Part shown: positions 34,962 to 43,805 of the stretch, one piece after another
Position numbering within the stretch: position 1 is the stretch's first letter
How the letters are laid out: each line of letters begins with the position of its first letter
Assembly: GCA_963781285.1 (NCBI GenBank)
Contig: CAWAFI010000005.1
Coordinates: forward strand, 310,001-374,000
From: CAIWHR01 sp963781285
Lineage (GTDB): Bacteria; Pseudomonadota; Gammaproteobacteria; Burkholderiales; Casimicrobiaceae
Direction of reading: 5' to 3'
Length of the DNA: 64,000 nt
Made by a program: the position numbers and the translations under genes
Notes under the pieces: model-generated
The model's input: the letters and a program-made list of their open reading frames with translations, nothing else
Database searches by the model: none
What the model was told of the DNA's origin: nothing

Positions 34962-35714
34962 TCAGAACATGTGCTGCCCGCCATTGATCGCGATGTTGGC
35001 GCCGGTGACAAACGCCGCCTCCTCGCTCGCCAGATAGGCGACGAGTCCCGCGACTTCCTCGGGCTTGCCGAGCCGGCCCATCGGGATCTGCGGGATGATC
35101 TTCGAGTCGAGCACTTCCTGCGGGATCGCCATCACCATCTTGGTCCCGATGTAGCCAGGGGAAATCGTGTTGACGGTGACGCCCTTGCGCGCGACCTCGA
35201 GTGCCAGTGCCTTGGTGAACCCGTGCATGCCGGCCTTCGCCGCCGAGTAGTTGACCTGCCCGAACGCGCCCTTCTGCCCGTTTACCGACGAGATGTTGAT
35301 GATCCGGCCCCAACCGCGGTCGACCATGCTGTCGCACACCTGCTTGGTCATGTTGAAGCACGAGTCGAGATTGGTTTTCATCACCGCGTCCCAGTTGACG
35401 CGGTCCATCTTCTTGAACGTCGAGTCGCGGGTGATACCGGCGTTGTTGATCAGCACGTCGATCGGGCCGACCTCCTTCGTCACGTGCGCGGCGCAGGCGA
35501 CGCACGAGTCCCAATCCGCCACGTCGCACGCATAGGCGCGGAAGCCGTAGCCCATCTTGTTCATGTTGTCGAGCCAATCCTGCGCCTTGGTGTTGCCCGG
35601 CGAATGGGTGGTGACGACCTTGTAGCCCAGCGCGGCGAGCTTGATGCAGATGGCCTCGCCCAATCCGCCCATCCCTCCGGTCACGAGCGCAACCCGCGGA
35701 ATCTTCAGTGGCAT
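34962..35714 (-). CDS. phaB: Acetoacetyl-CoA reductase
   Basis: A 250-residue SDR enzyme that reduces acetoacetyl-CoA to (R)-3-hydroxybutyryl-CoA with NADPH. The cofactor motif is VTGGMGGLGEAI, and the active site is S in INISSVNGQ plus YxxxK in NYSAAKAGMHGFT. GQVNYSAAKAG and VNTISPGYIGTKMV are typical of PhaB. It follows phaC by 89 bases on the same strand, the usual phaC-phaB order. No phaA thiolase lies in the window. Confidence 0.93.
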   Translation of the reverse strand: MPLKIPRVALVTGGMGGLGEAICIKLAALGYKVVTTHSPGNTKAQDWLDNMNKMGYGFRAYACDVADWDSCVACAAHVTKEVGPIDVLINNAGITRDSTFKKMDRVNWDAVMKTNLDSCFNMTKQVCDSMVDRGWGRIINISSVNGQKGAFGQVNYSAAKAGMHGFTKALALEVARKGVTVNTISPGYIGTKMVMAIPQEVLDSKIIPQIPMGRLGKPEEVAGLVAYLASEEAAFVTGANIAINGGQHMF

Positions 35715-35803
35715 TTTCTTCCTCCTCGTTCGATGGCAGCGAGTGGCTGCCCGCGCGCCGACGGATTGGTTATCCGCTGCCGCGGGCCGTCCTCTTTCAC
35801 ATC

Positions 35804-37510
35804 TTAGCGCACTCGGGCGGGAGCGCGCGGGCGGCGATTGCGAGGCGCACGGGGGATGGCGCCCGCGACCGGCATGTGAAGGTCCGACGCCTCCAGGACG
35901 TAGCGCCCGGGCGCCGGCGCGAGGGGCGGGTAATCAGCGCTGCCTGGGCGACGTGGCGCGGCCTTCAGCGCGCCGCCATGCGGCCGGAGCCACGCGCTCC
36001 AATGTGGCCACCAGCTTCCAGGATGGCTGGTTGCGCGGGCGAACCAGTCGTCGGGCTCATCGGTGATGAGCTCGTTGGTCCAGTAGTTGCGGCGTCCCTT
36101 GGCAGGCGGATTGATCACGCCGGCGATGTGGCCGGACGCGCCCATCACGAACGTCACGTCGCCGCCGACGAGCCCGGTCGTCCGGTATGCGGAGCGCCAC
36201 GGCACGATGTGGTCTTCGCGCGACGCGTAGACGTAGACCGGCATCGTCAAGCGCGCGAGGTCGATGGGCTCGCCCGCCATCGTCAGCGCGCCGCGCACGC
36301 GCAGGTTGTTATCGAGGTAGAGATTCCGAAGGTAATAGACGTACATCGGCCCGGGCAGGTTTGCCGAGTCGCCGTTCCAGTGAAGTAGGTCGAATGCCGG
36401 CGGCGTCTCGCCCTTGAGGTAGTTGTGGACCACGTAATTCCAGACGAGATCGTTGGCACGCAGGCTCGCGAACGCGCCGGCGAGCTCGGCGCCGTCGATG
36501 CGCTGCCCCGACATGAGCGCCGCCTCGCGCGTGGCCAGGTATTCGCGCGACACGTACACGCCGATGTCGCCGGGATCCGCAAAATCGAGCATCGTCGTGA
36601 AGAACGTCGCGCTGGCCACGCTGCGGTCCCGACGCGCGGCCAGCACCGCCAGCGCGCAGGCGAGCAGCGTGCCGCCCACACAGAAGCCCAGCGCATTGAC
36701 GGTGGGGCTTTGCGCGATCTCCTTCGCGATGCGAATCGCGGTCAGCGTACCGTCTTCGAGGTAGTCGTCCCACGTAAGGTGCCCGAGGTGCGGCGGGATG
36801 TTGCGCCACGACACGATGAAGACCATGTGGCCCTCGCCGACCGCCCAGCGCACGAAGGAATTTTCCGGCGTAAGGTCGAGGATGTAGTACTTGTTGATGC
36901 ACGGCGGCACGATGACGAGTGGCCGTCGGTGCACGCGTTTCGTCGTCGGCGTGTACTGGATCAGCTCGATGAGCTCGTTGCGGAACACGACGTGGCCGGG
37001 CGTCACGGCGAGGTTTCGGCCGACGGCGAATGCGCGCTCATCGCTCATCGAGATGCGGCCTTTGCGCCGGTCGGCAACAAGATTCGCCAGACCCTGCGCG
37101 AGGCTTGCGCCATCGGTCGCGAGCGCACGTCCCAGCGCCACCGGATTGGTCGCCAGGAAATTCGACGGCGCCATCGCATCGACGTACTGCCGCGTCATGA
37201 ACGCAAGCCGGCGTTTCTCCGGGTCGGGCAGCCGGGAGAGCGCCGCGAGCTCGACGAGATACCCGCTCGCGAGCAGGTAGCCTTGCTTCATCAGCGAAAA
37301 GAACGGCAACTCGTTCCACTCGCGCCCGGCGAAGCGGCGATCACCCGGATCGGCGACGGCGATTTCCGGCAGCGTGGCGCCGGCCTGCTGTCCCGCCGCA
37401 AGCGCCGCCTGCGCCGCCGCCCACAGCGCATCCCAGCGCGGTTGGTAGCGGGCGTTGAGTGCGGCGAGCGCCTGCGGATCAATGTTGGCCGACGCAAGTC
37501 CGGCCGGCAA
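35804..37510 (-). CDS. phaC: Class I poly(3-hydroxyalkanoate) synthase
   Basis: At least 568 residues. The catalytic cysteine lies in GFCVGGT, with the Asp in ASREDHIVPW and the His in GASGHIAGVINPP. HWNGDSANLPGP and WWPHWSAWL are class I features, so this is the short-chain synthase that uses PhaB product. The start is a problem: the first usable codon is a TTG at 37510. The same frame continues upstream with a plausible synthase N-terminus (ERWLDLSRQWARWWTGG) but has no start. A one-base indel near 37615 would link it to an ATG at 37661. Confidence 0.9.
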   Translation of the reverse strand: MPAGLASANIDPQALAALNARYQPRWDALWAAAQAALAAGQQAGATLPEIAVADPGDRRFAGREWNELPFFSLMKQGYLLASGYLVELAALSRLPDPEKRRLAFMTRQYVDAMAPSNFLATNPVALGRALATDGASLAQGLANLVADRRKGRISMSDERAFAVGRNLAVTPGHVVFRNELIELIQYTPTTKRVHRRPLVIVPPCINKYYILDLTPENSFVRWAVGEGHMVFIVSWRNIPPHLGHLTWDDYLEDGTLTAIRIAKEIAQSPTVNALGFCVGGTLLACALAVLAARRDRSVASATFFTTMLDFADPGDIGVYVSREYLATREAALMSGQRIDGAELAGAFASLRANDLVWNYVVHNYLKGETPPAFDLLHWNGDSANLPGPMYVYYLRNLYLDNNLRVRGALTMAGEPIDLARLTMPVYVYASREDHIVPWRSAYRTTGLVGGDVTFVMGASGHIAGVINPPAKGRRNYWTNELITDEPDDWFARATSHPGSWWPHWSAWLRPHGGALKAAPRRPGSADYPPLAPAPGRYVLEASDLHMPVAGAIPRAPRNRRPRAPARVR

Positions 37511-37677
37511 CGAGACGCTCGCCGCCGCGCCCGCGGCGGTGGGTGCCGCTTGTGCGGGACCGCCGGTCCACCACCGCGCCCATTGGCGGGAGAGGTCGAG
37601 CCACCGCTCGGCGATATGCGAGCCACGAGGGAGGGGCGGACAGGGGTGCGGAGGACGGCATCGACGATCGTAAGCCG

Positions 37678-38472
37678 TCAGGGTTCGAGCAGCACGTGCG
37701 CAATCGCGATGACCGCGACCCCGAGGCCGATCAGCGCGAGCTGCCGCAGCGTCTCCATCGGTTCCGGGCGGCGATGCAGGCTTGGGATCAGGTCGGCCAC
37801 TGCCACGTACAGCAGGCTCGCCGCGGCGATCGCGAGGACTGTCGGCAGGATCCGCTGCATGCCGGCCAGCGCGTGATAACCGGCCAGCGCGCCGGCAAGC
37901 GTGGCCACACCCACCGCGACGTTGTACGAGAACGCCCGCGCCCGTGTGAATCCGGAATGGACGAGCACCGCGAAATCACCGACCTGCTGCGGCACTGCGT
38001 GGGCGACGATCGCGACGGTCGCCGCCACGCCGAGCTTGGCATCGGCAAGGAACGCCGCGGCGATCACGACGCCGTCGCAGAAATTGTGGACCGATGTCCC
38101 GATCAGGATCATGAGCCCGGAGCGGCCCTGGTCGGCGCCGCCGTGGGCGTGCAGCGTGTGTTCGTGCTCGGTCTCCTCGGCGTCGTCGCGGTGCTCGGCA
38201 TGGCCGTGCGCGTGCCGCCACAGCACGAGCTTCTCCAGCAGGAAGAACGCGAGGAGGCCCGCAAGCACCGTGACCATCACCCGGTCGGCGCCGCCGGTTT
38301 CAAGCGCGTGCGGGAGCAGCTCGAGGAACACCGCGCCCAGCAGCGCACCGACGGCGAAGGAGACCAGACGCGAGATCCACGACGGATGCAGCGCCAGCGT
38401 GCCGGCAGCGGCGACTGTCGCCAGCACGCCGCCGGCCAGTGCGGCGATCACGATTTCGGCGAGGGGGGACAA
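37678..38472 (-). CDS. ZIP-family metal transporter
   Basis: A 264-residue membrane protein with about eight hydrophobic segments. The metal site residues appear in HNFCDGVVIA and HAVPQQVGDFAVL, the latter corresponding to HExPxExGD with Glu replaced by Gln. A His-rich loop (HAHGHAEHRDDAEETEHEH) lies between segments 3 and 4. ZIP proteins bring zinc, iron or manganese into the cytoplasm. The Gln substitutions resemble zinc-transporter subgroups with altered metal preference, which is inference. Confidence 0.87.
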   Translation of the reverse strand: MSPLAEIVIAALAGGVLATVAAAGTLALHPSWISRLVSFAVGALLGAVFLELLPHALETGGADRVMVTVLAGLLAFFLLEKLVLWRHAHGHAEHRDDAEETEHEHTLHAHGGADQGRSGLMILIGTSVHNFCDGVVIAAAFLADAKLGVAATVAIVAHAVPQQVGDFAVLVHSGFTRARAFSYNVAVGVATLAGALAGYHALAGMQRILPTVLAIAAASLLYVAVADLIPSLHRRPEPMETLRQLALIGLGVAVIAIAHVLLEP

Positions 38473-38554
38473 GGCCGGCTCACAGGGGAAGGCGACGCAA
38501 TCCGACCGCGCAGGATGGTGCTCGATGCGCGGCGATCCGTTTCGCCGCGTCCGA

Positions 38555-39361
38555 TTATACGTGCGGTGTCGCCTCGTCCGGGGCCAACCAGACGAACGCT
38601 GCCATGCGGCCGCAATCAGGTCGTCTCCGATGGGAAAAAAAACGCGTCGCGTCGGTGTGCGTACACAACCCGCCGCCGCTCACGTGCATGACCCCCGCGG
38701 CGGCAAGCCGTCGGCGCGCGAGCGCATAGAGGTCAGCCAGCCATTTGCCGTCGCGCTGCGGGGCGAAGCACGCGAGCGCACCCGGATCGCGCGCAACGAA
38801 TGCTGCGCGTACATCGTCGCCGACTTCGAAGGCGGCCGGCCCGATCGCGGGCCCGAGCCACGCGACAAGATCGTGCGCCTGGGTGCGGAGATCGACCAGG
38901 CGTGCGATCGTTGCTTCGAGCACGCCGGCTGCGAGCCCGCGCCACCCGGCATGCGCGATGCCGATCGCGGTGCCCGATCGATTCGCGAACAGGACGGGCA
39001 GGCAATCGGCCGTCAGCACCGCGCACACGATGCCGCGCTCGCACGTGACTGCGGCATCGGCGATCGGCGCCACCGGATGCGTCGACTGACGAAGGACGGT
39101 AACACCGGTGCCGTGCACCTGGTCGAGCCACGCGGGGGGCGTGGGCAGGTACGCCTCCAGGCGGCGCCGGTTTTCGGCCACCGCTGCCGGATCGTCGCCC
39201 GTGCGCGAGCCGAGATTCATCGTCGCATAGGGCCCGGTGCTCACTCCTCCCGAACGCGTCGTGACGAAAGCGCGTATCGCTGGAGGTGCCGGCCAGTCGG
39301 GGACGATCCAGTCGAGGTGTGCCCGCCGGAATTCTTCGGCGAGGCGATCGCGCTCCGTCAT
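38555..39361 (-). CDS. pgeF: Peptidoglycan editing factor / purine nucleoside phosphorylase (DUF152)
   Basis: A 268-residue YfiH/laccase-domain protein. Metal-site motifs are DQVHGTGV, LTADCLPVLF and IAHAGWRGLAAGV. PgeF removes wrongly incorporated residues from peptidoglycan precursors; related proteins have purine nucleoside phosphorylase activity. Its ATG overlaps the rluD stop (ATGA at 39358-39361), so the pair is translationally coupled, an order conserved in many betaproteobacteria. Confidence 0.92.
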   Translation of the reverse strand: MTERDRLAEEFRRAHLDWIVPDWPAPPAIRAFVTTRSGGVSTGPYATMNLGSRTGDDPAAVAENRRRLEAYLPTPPAWLDQVHGTGVTVLRQSTHPVAPIADAAVTCERGIVCAVLTADCLPVLFANRSGTAIGIAHAGWRGLAAGVLEATIARLVDLRTQAHDLVAWLGPAIGPAAFEVGDDVRAAFVARDPGALACFAPQRDGKWLADLYALARRRLAAAGVMHVSGGGLCTHTDATRFFSHRRRPDCGRMAAFVWLAPDEATPHV

Positions 39362-40356
39362 GCTCGTGCGGGGGCCCGCCGCGCACGCAGTCGCTCGAGC
39401 AATTGCGCAAAATCTGCGGGCAGCGGCGATTTCCACGCGCACGGCGCGCCGGTCGCCGGGTGTATGAGTGCCAGCCGCGCCGCGTGCAACGCCTGTCGGG
39501 CGAATGGAATGGTGTTCTTCTTTCCGTACGTTGGATCGCCGACAAGCGGGTGGCCGAGCGACGCGAGATGGACGCGGATCTGATGCGTGCGCCCGGTTTC
39601 GAGCCGACATGTGACGAGTGTTACGACACCGAGGCGGTCGACGACCTCGTAGTGCGTGCGCGCCGGCTTGCCCGTGGTGACGACCGCCATCGTCGTGCGG
39701 CGCGTCGGATGGCGGCCGATCGGCGCGTCGACGAGGCCGCCGCGCGCGATGTCGCCCGCGGCGAGCGCTGCGTATTCGCGCGCCACCGTGCGTGCCTGCA
39801 GCTGCCGCACGAGGTTCATCTGCGCTTCCTGCGTCTTCGCGACGACCATGAGACCGGTAGTGTCCTTGTCGAGGCGGTGAACGATGCCGGCGCGGGGGAC
39901 GAAGGCGAGCTGCGGCGCATGGTGGAGCAGCGCGTTCTGCAGTGTGCCGGTCCGGTTGCCCGCGCCCGGATGAACGACGAGCCCCGCCGGCTTGTCGAGC
40001 ACGAGCAGCGTGTCGTCCTCGTACACGATGGCGAGCGCGATGGGTTCCGCTGCATGCGCGAGATCTGGCGGCTCCGGTTCCACCTGCACGACGACCGCTT
40101 CGCCGCCCCAGACCTTCCGCGTCGCCTCGGCAGTGGCGCCGTCGAGCGTCACGCAGCCGGCATCGATCCATGCCTTGAGACGGCTGCGCGAGTACTGCGG
40201 CAACGCGCGAGCGAGTGCCGCATCGAAGCGCCCGCCCGCGGCGTCGGCGGCGAGGGTGAGCCTGTGGACCGCAGGTGCCCGCGGGTCGGCGGCAGGCGCC
40301 GGGCGATCCGGCCGGGGTGCGGGTATTTCGGAAACAACTCGGGAACGGGCGGTCAC
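39358..40356 (-). CDS. rluD: 23S rRNA pseudouridine synthase
   Basis: A 332-residue RluA-family enzyme that makes pseudouridines 1911/1915/1917 in helix 69 of 23S rRNA. An S4 RNA-binding domain spans roughly residues 45-105. The catalytic aspartate lies in the HRLDKDTTGLMVVAK motif, and the fold continues through RTHQIRVHLASLGHPLVGD. It is divergent from bamD, the standard arrangement, but a 266-base repeat element separates them here. Confidence 0.93.
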   Translation of the reverse strand: MTARSRVVSEIPAPRPDRPAPAADPRAPAVHRLTLAADAAGGRFDAALARALPQYSRSRLKAWIDAGCVTLDGATAEATRKVWGGEAVVVQVEPEPPDLAHAAEPIALAIVYEDDTLLVLDKPAGLVVHPGAGNRTGTLQNALLHHAPQLAFVPRAGIVHRLDKDTTGLMVVAKTQEAQMNLVRQLQARTVAREYAALAAGDIARGGLVDAPIGRHPTRRTTMAVVTTGKPARTHYEVVDRLGVVTLVTCRLETGRTHQIRVHLASLGHPLVGDPTYGKKNTIPFARQALHAARLALIHPATGAPCAWKSPLPADFAQLLERLRARRAPARA

Positions 40357-40387
40357 GGGAGCATCGGAGGCGTGGCATGCGCTCGGT

Positions 40388-40393
40388 TATAAT
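40388..40393 (+). promoter_or_regulatory. Candidate -10 element of bamD
   Basis: A perfect TATAAT in GGTTATAATCGC, 26 bases before the inverted-repeat element. The -35 region is weak (no close TTGACA match at 16-18 bases). If this is the bamD promoter, the element at 40421-40686 is transcribed as part of the bamD leader. Confidence 0.35.
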
Positions 40394-40418
40394 CGCAACA
40401 GCGTCCCGCTTGGTGAAC

Positions 40419-40688
40419 TAGGGCCTGTTCACACTATGTCCGCAAGTGCGAACGGATGGCATGGGGCGCCAATCAAGGCGCTCGACGAAGCTAAGACCGG
40501 GTGTCTTGGCGAGGAGAGCAACGCAGAGTGGCGCCCCAAGGCGTCCGTTCCCTTCGGGTTGCGGCGAAAAGGGCCGTACACTTCGTTGCAAAGCCTCGCC
40601 GGGCAGCCGGCCCGCCTTCGTTTTGCGCCTCGCGCCCGGCCCTTTTCGCTCGCAACGCATCTTGTGGACATAGTGTGAACAGGCCCTA
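40419..40688. repeat. MITE-like inverted-repeat element 1 (266 bp, TA-flanked)
   Basis: Perfect 23-base terminal inverted repeats (40419-40441 and 40666-40688), including a flanking TA on each side; the core begins GGGCCTGTTCACAC. Inside are two arms. Arm 1 pairs GAACGGA (40450-40456) with TCCGTTC (40544-40550) and GGGGCGCCA (40463-40471) with TGGCGCCCC (40529-40537). Arm 2 pairs GCGAAAAGGGCC (40564-40575) with GGCCCTTTTCGC (40638-40649). GAGCAACGCAG sits in the arm-1 loop. No open frame of coding quality exists. It ends six bases before the bamD ATG. Confidence 0.85.
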
Positions 40689-40693
40689 ACTGC

Positions 40694-41524
40694 ATGCCCG
40701 GAACTTCGTCATTGCTATTGGCTTACACGCGACGCACCGGCTGGTTCGGCGTCGTCGCCACATTCTTGGTCGCGCTCGCGCTTGGCGGCTGCAACCTGCT
40801 GCCCGAGGTCAGGGACGAAACGTCGACATGGTCCGCCGAACGCCTCTACCGTGAGGCGCACGACGCGCTGGTCCAGGGAAATTATACGCGGTCGGTGAAG
40901 CTGTTCGAGACGCTCGAGTCGCGCTTCCCCTACGGCCGCTACGCGCAGCAGGCGATCCTCGAGTCGGCGTACGCGAATTACCGGGCCGGCGAGACGGCGG
41001 CGTCGGTGGCTGCATGTGACCGTTTCATTCGCACGTACCCGAACCACCCGAACGTCGACTACGCGTATTACCTGAAGGGGCTCGTCCACTTCCGCGAGGA
41101 CCAGGGCCTTCTCGGCTACGTCTACGAGCTCGACCTGTCGGAACGCGAGCCGAAAGCAATGCGCGAGTCGTTCGCCGCGTTCAAAGAGCTTGTCACCAAG
41201 TTTCCGGACAGTCGCTACGCAGGCGATTCGCTCGACCGGATGAGGTACCTGACCAACTCGCTCGCGCTCTACGAGGTGAAGGTCGCGCGCTACTACTACA
41301 ATCGCGGTGCCTATGTCGCCGCGGTGAACCGCGCGCAGATGGCGATTGTCACCTACCCGCGAACGCCGGCCAACGAGGGTGCGCTCGAAGTGCTGGTGAA
41401 GAGCTACGACAAGCTCGGCCTCGTGCAGCTGCGCGACGACTCGGAACGCATCCTGAAGCAGACGTTTCCCGATGGTGCGTACGTTACCGGAGCTACCGAC
41501 AAGCCCTGGTGGAAATTCTGGTAG
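40694..41524 (+). CDS. bamD: Outer membrane assembly lipoprotein BamD
   Basis: A 276-residue lipoprotein of the BAM complex, which folds beta-barrel proteins into the outer membrane. A signal peptide ends at the lipobox LALGGC near residue 35. Five TPR-like repeats follow, with the family phrases YREAHDALVQGNYTRSVKLFETLESRFPYG (split here by residue: YREAHDAL, then FPYGRYAQQA), HPNVDYAYYLKGL and RYYYNRGAY. The ATG is only six bases from the repeat element, so the native ribosome site seems lost; only AGG at 40681-40683 remains. Confidence 0.93.
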   Translation: MPGTSSLLLAYTRRTGWFGVVATFLVALALGGCNLLPEVRDETSTWSAERLYREAHDALVQGNYTRSVKLFETLESRFPYGRYAQQAILESAYANYRAGETAASVAACDRFIRTYPNHPNVDYAYYLKGLVHFREDQGLLGYVYELDLSEREPKAMRESFAAFKELVTKFPDSRYAGDSLDRMRYLTNSLALYEVKVARYYYNRGAYVAAVNRAQMAIVTYPRTPANEGALEVLVKSYDKLGLVQLRDDSERILKQTFPDGAYVTGATDKPWWKFW

Positions 41525-41544
41525 ACCTGCGGACGGGGTAGCAG

Positions 41545-41770
41545 GGGCCCCTGCTTGCACGGGGATGCGACCCGGAGCAAGGTCAAGGCGGCCGACCCCT
41601 CGGCATTTCGATTCACGACCGCGGATCGGAGGCCGCGGCGGTGCGAGCGGCGTGCGCTTCACCGCGACGAGGGGAGCACAGGCCCGTGCTTGCGGGGATG
41701 CGACCGCGGAGCAAGGTCAAGCGGCCGACCCCTCGGCATTTCGATTCACGACGCGGATCGGAGGCCGCGG
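41545..41770. repeat. GGGGATGCGA-type intergenic repeat, two tandem units
   Basis: The spacer between the bamD and dinG-like genes holds two copies, ~133 bases apart, of a block running from GGGGATGCGA (41561 and 41694) through GGAGCAAGGTCAA, CGGCCGACCCCTCGGCATTT and CGATTCACGA to GGATCGGAGGCCGCGGCGG. The copies differ at only a few positions. Related single units lie at 28.1-28.3 kb and 57.8 kb. No gene is visible. Confidence 0.75.
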
Positions 41771-41790
41771 CGGTGCGAGCGGCGAGCACT

Positions 41791-43713
41791 TCACCGCGAC
41801 GACTGAAAGAACTTCTCGACATCCGCCAGGGCGCGCGTGCGCCGCATCGGTGGCAGGCTCCGCCAGATCCGCTTGCCGTAAGGCCTGTCGGTGAGGCGCG
41901 GGTCGCAGATCATCAGCACGCCGCGGTCGGTCTCGGTGCGTATCAGCCGGCCCGCGCCCTGCTTCAGCGCGATCGCCGCCTGCGGCAGCTGGTAGTCGAA
42001 GAACGGGTTGCCGCCGGCGGCGCGCAGGTGGTCGAGGCGTGCCGCGAGCAGCGGATCATCGGGTGGAGCGAAAGGCAGCTTGTCGATGACGACGACCGAC
42101 AGCGCGTCGCCGGGCACGTCCACGCCCTCCCAGAAGCTTGCGCTGCCCAGCAGCACCGCGTTGCCGAGCTCGCGAAACTGTGCCAGGAGTTCGCTGCGCG
42201 AGCCCTCGCCCTGCACCAGCAACGGCCACGAATGCCCGTCGCGGGCGAACGCGTCGGCGAGGACCTCGCGGGCGACGGCGAGCGCGCGCAGCGTCGTGAA
42301 GAGAAGGAACGCGCGGCCGCCGCTTGCGCGCAGCACGGGCAGTGCGGCGTTGACGACGGCCTCGGTGTGCTCGCGCGAGTTGGGCGCGGGCAGGTCGCGC
42401 GGCACGTAGAGCAATGCCTGGGTCTCGTAGTCGAACGGTGAGTCCCAGCAGCCTGTCGCCGTGCCGTCGAGCCCCAGCTCGCGCTGGTACAGCGAGAAGT
42501 CGCGGCCGACCGCAAGTGTCGCCGACGTGAAAATCCAGGCGCGACCCGAGTCGGCGACCTGCTTCGCGAACATGTCGGCGATGGATAGCGGTGAGGCGTG
42601 GAGCTGCCAGCCCAGGTTTGTCACGTCGACCCAGCGAATCCACGCTTCACCTTCGGGCCGTTGGCTGTCCGGCGCACCATCCTGAATTCCGTTCCAGCGC
42701 GCGAGGCTGGCCGCCGCTTCGGTCGCGCGCTGCGCGCAATTGCCGAGATCCTCGCTGCGCTCCGCAAAAAGTGCCAGCTCGGCCGCAAGCCGGTCGAGTG
42801 CGGCCGTGAGTTCGGATAGCGCGGGGGCAAAGCCCTCGCGCGCGGCAGCAGCGCCCTGCGCGAGCTTGCCCGGCGTGTCGCCGAGAGCGAGGCGTACTTT
42901 GCGGATCGCGGGCCCCACGCCCGCCGCCGCATCGGGCAGCTCCGCGACTTCCCGCGCGCCGGCACGCGCCGCGACTTCGGCGTCGCGCGCCAGCTCAGCG
43001 AGCTGGCCCGCCGTCACCTGCTCGCCGAAGAAGAGCGTCGCGGTGTCGGGGAGCTGGTGCGCTTCGTCGAGAATCACCGTGTTGCACGCGGGCAGCAGTT
43101 CGGCCAGACCCTCGTCGCGCAGCATCACGTCAGCGAAGAACAGGTGATGGTTGATCACCACGACGTCGGCTTCAAGCGCCGCTTTGCGCGCCTTCAGCAC
43201 GAAGCACTCGGCGTGGTGCGCACAGTTGCCACCGAGGCAATTGTCGCGCGTCGACGTGACCAGCGGCCAGATCGTCGCATTCTCCGGCACGTCGGCAAGC
43301 TGGCCCCGGTCGCCGGTCTCGGTCGCGCGCGTGAACGCGATGATCTTGCGCAAGTGGCGCCCGTCGTCGCGCGACGGCAGCCGGCCTTCCGCGGCCGCGC
43401 GCTCGAGATGGTGATGGCAGACGTAGTTGGCGCGACCTTTCAGGAGTGCCAGCGTGACCGGCGCGCCGAGCGCCGCGCGCACGAGCGGCAGGTCACGCTG
43501 GAAGAGCTGGTCCTGCAGCGTCTTGGTGCCGGTGGAGACGATGACCTTGCCGCCGTAGAGCAGCGCGGGCACGAGATAGGCAAATGTCTTCCCCGTACCC
43601 GTGCCGGCCTCGGCGAAGAGCGGCGCGCGCGCAGCGATCGCCTGCGCAACCGCTTCGGCCATCGCGAGCTGCTGCGGGCGGAAGCGGAAGCCCGGGAGCG
43701 CACGGGCCAGCAT
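41791..43713 (-). CDS. DinG/YoaA-type ATP-dependent DNA helicase
   Basis: A 640-residue XPD-like superfamily 2 helicase. Walker A reads EAGTGTGKT, the DEAH box reads ILDEAH, and iron-sulfur cysteines occur in YVCHHH, CLGGNC and AECF. A C-terminal helicase motif reads QGAGRLIRT. YoaA/DinG enzymes unwind damaged or R-loop-containing DNA. The first standard start is ATG 43713, yet the same frame continues upstream with TDLAAIFGAGG, a conserved-looking N-terminus, back to a CTG at 43809 that overlaps the upstream gene's stop. The true start may be that CTG. Confidence 0.88.
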   Translation of the reverse strand: MLARALPGFRFRPQQLAMAEAVAQAIAARAPLFAEAGTGTGKTFAYLVPALLYGGKVIVSTGTKTLQDQLFQRDLPLVRAALGAPVTLALLKGRANYVCHHHLERAAAEGRLPSRDDGRHLRKIIAFTRATETGDRGQLADVPENATIWPLVTSTRDNCLGGNCAHHAECFVLKARKAALEADVVVINHHLFFADVMLRDEGLAELLPACNTVILDEAHQLPDTATLFFGEQVTAGQLAELARDAEVAARAGAREVAELPDAAAGVGPAIRKVRLALGDTPGKLAQGAAAAREGFAPALSELTAALDRLAAELALFAERSEDLGNCAQRATEAAASLARWNGIQDGAPDSQRPEGEAWIRWVDVTNLGWQLHASPLSIADMFAKQVADSGRAWIFTSATLAVGRDFSLYQRELGLDGTATGCWDSPFDYETQALLYVPRDLPAPNSREHTEAVVNAALPVLRASGGRAFLLFTTLRALAVAREVLADAFARDGHSWPLLVQGEGSRSELLAQFRELGNAVLLGSASFWEGVDVPGDALSVVVIDKLPFAPPDDPLLAARLDHLRAAGGNPFFDYQLPQAAIALKQGAGRLIRTETDRGVLMICDPRLTDRPYGKRIWRSLPPMRRTRALADVEKFFQSSR

Positions 43714-43805
43714 GCCCCCGGCGCCGAAGATTGCGGCGAGATCGGTTCCGGGTGCGGATGCCGGCGGCGATTCGGCGCCGGACGCCGGGATGGCGAGGGA
43801 GGAGC

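Noticed and set aside
40419..40688. Open frames inside the inverted-repeat element as small genes
   Set aside because: Frames on both strands are mirror products of the palindromes, end in the terminal repeats and show no coding bias.
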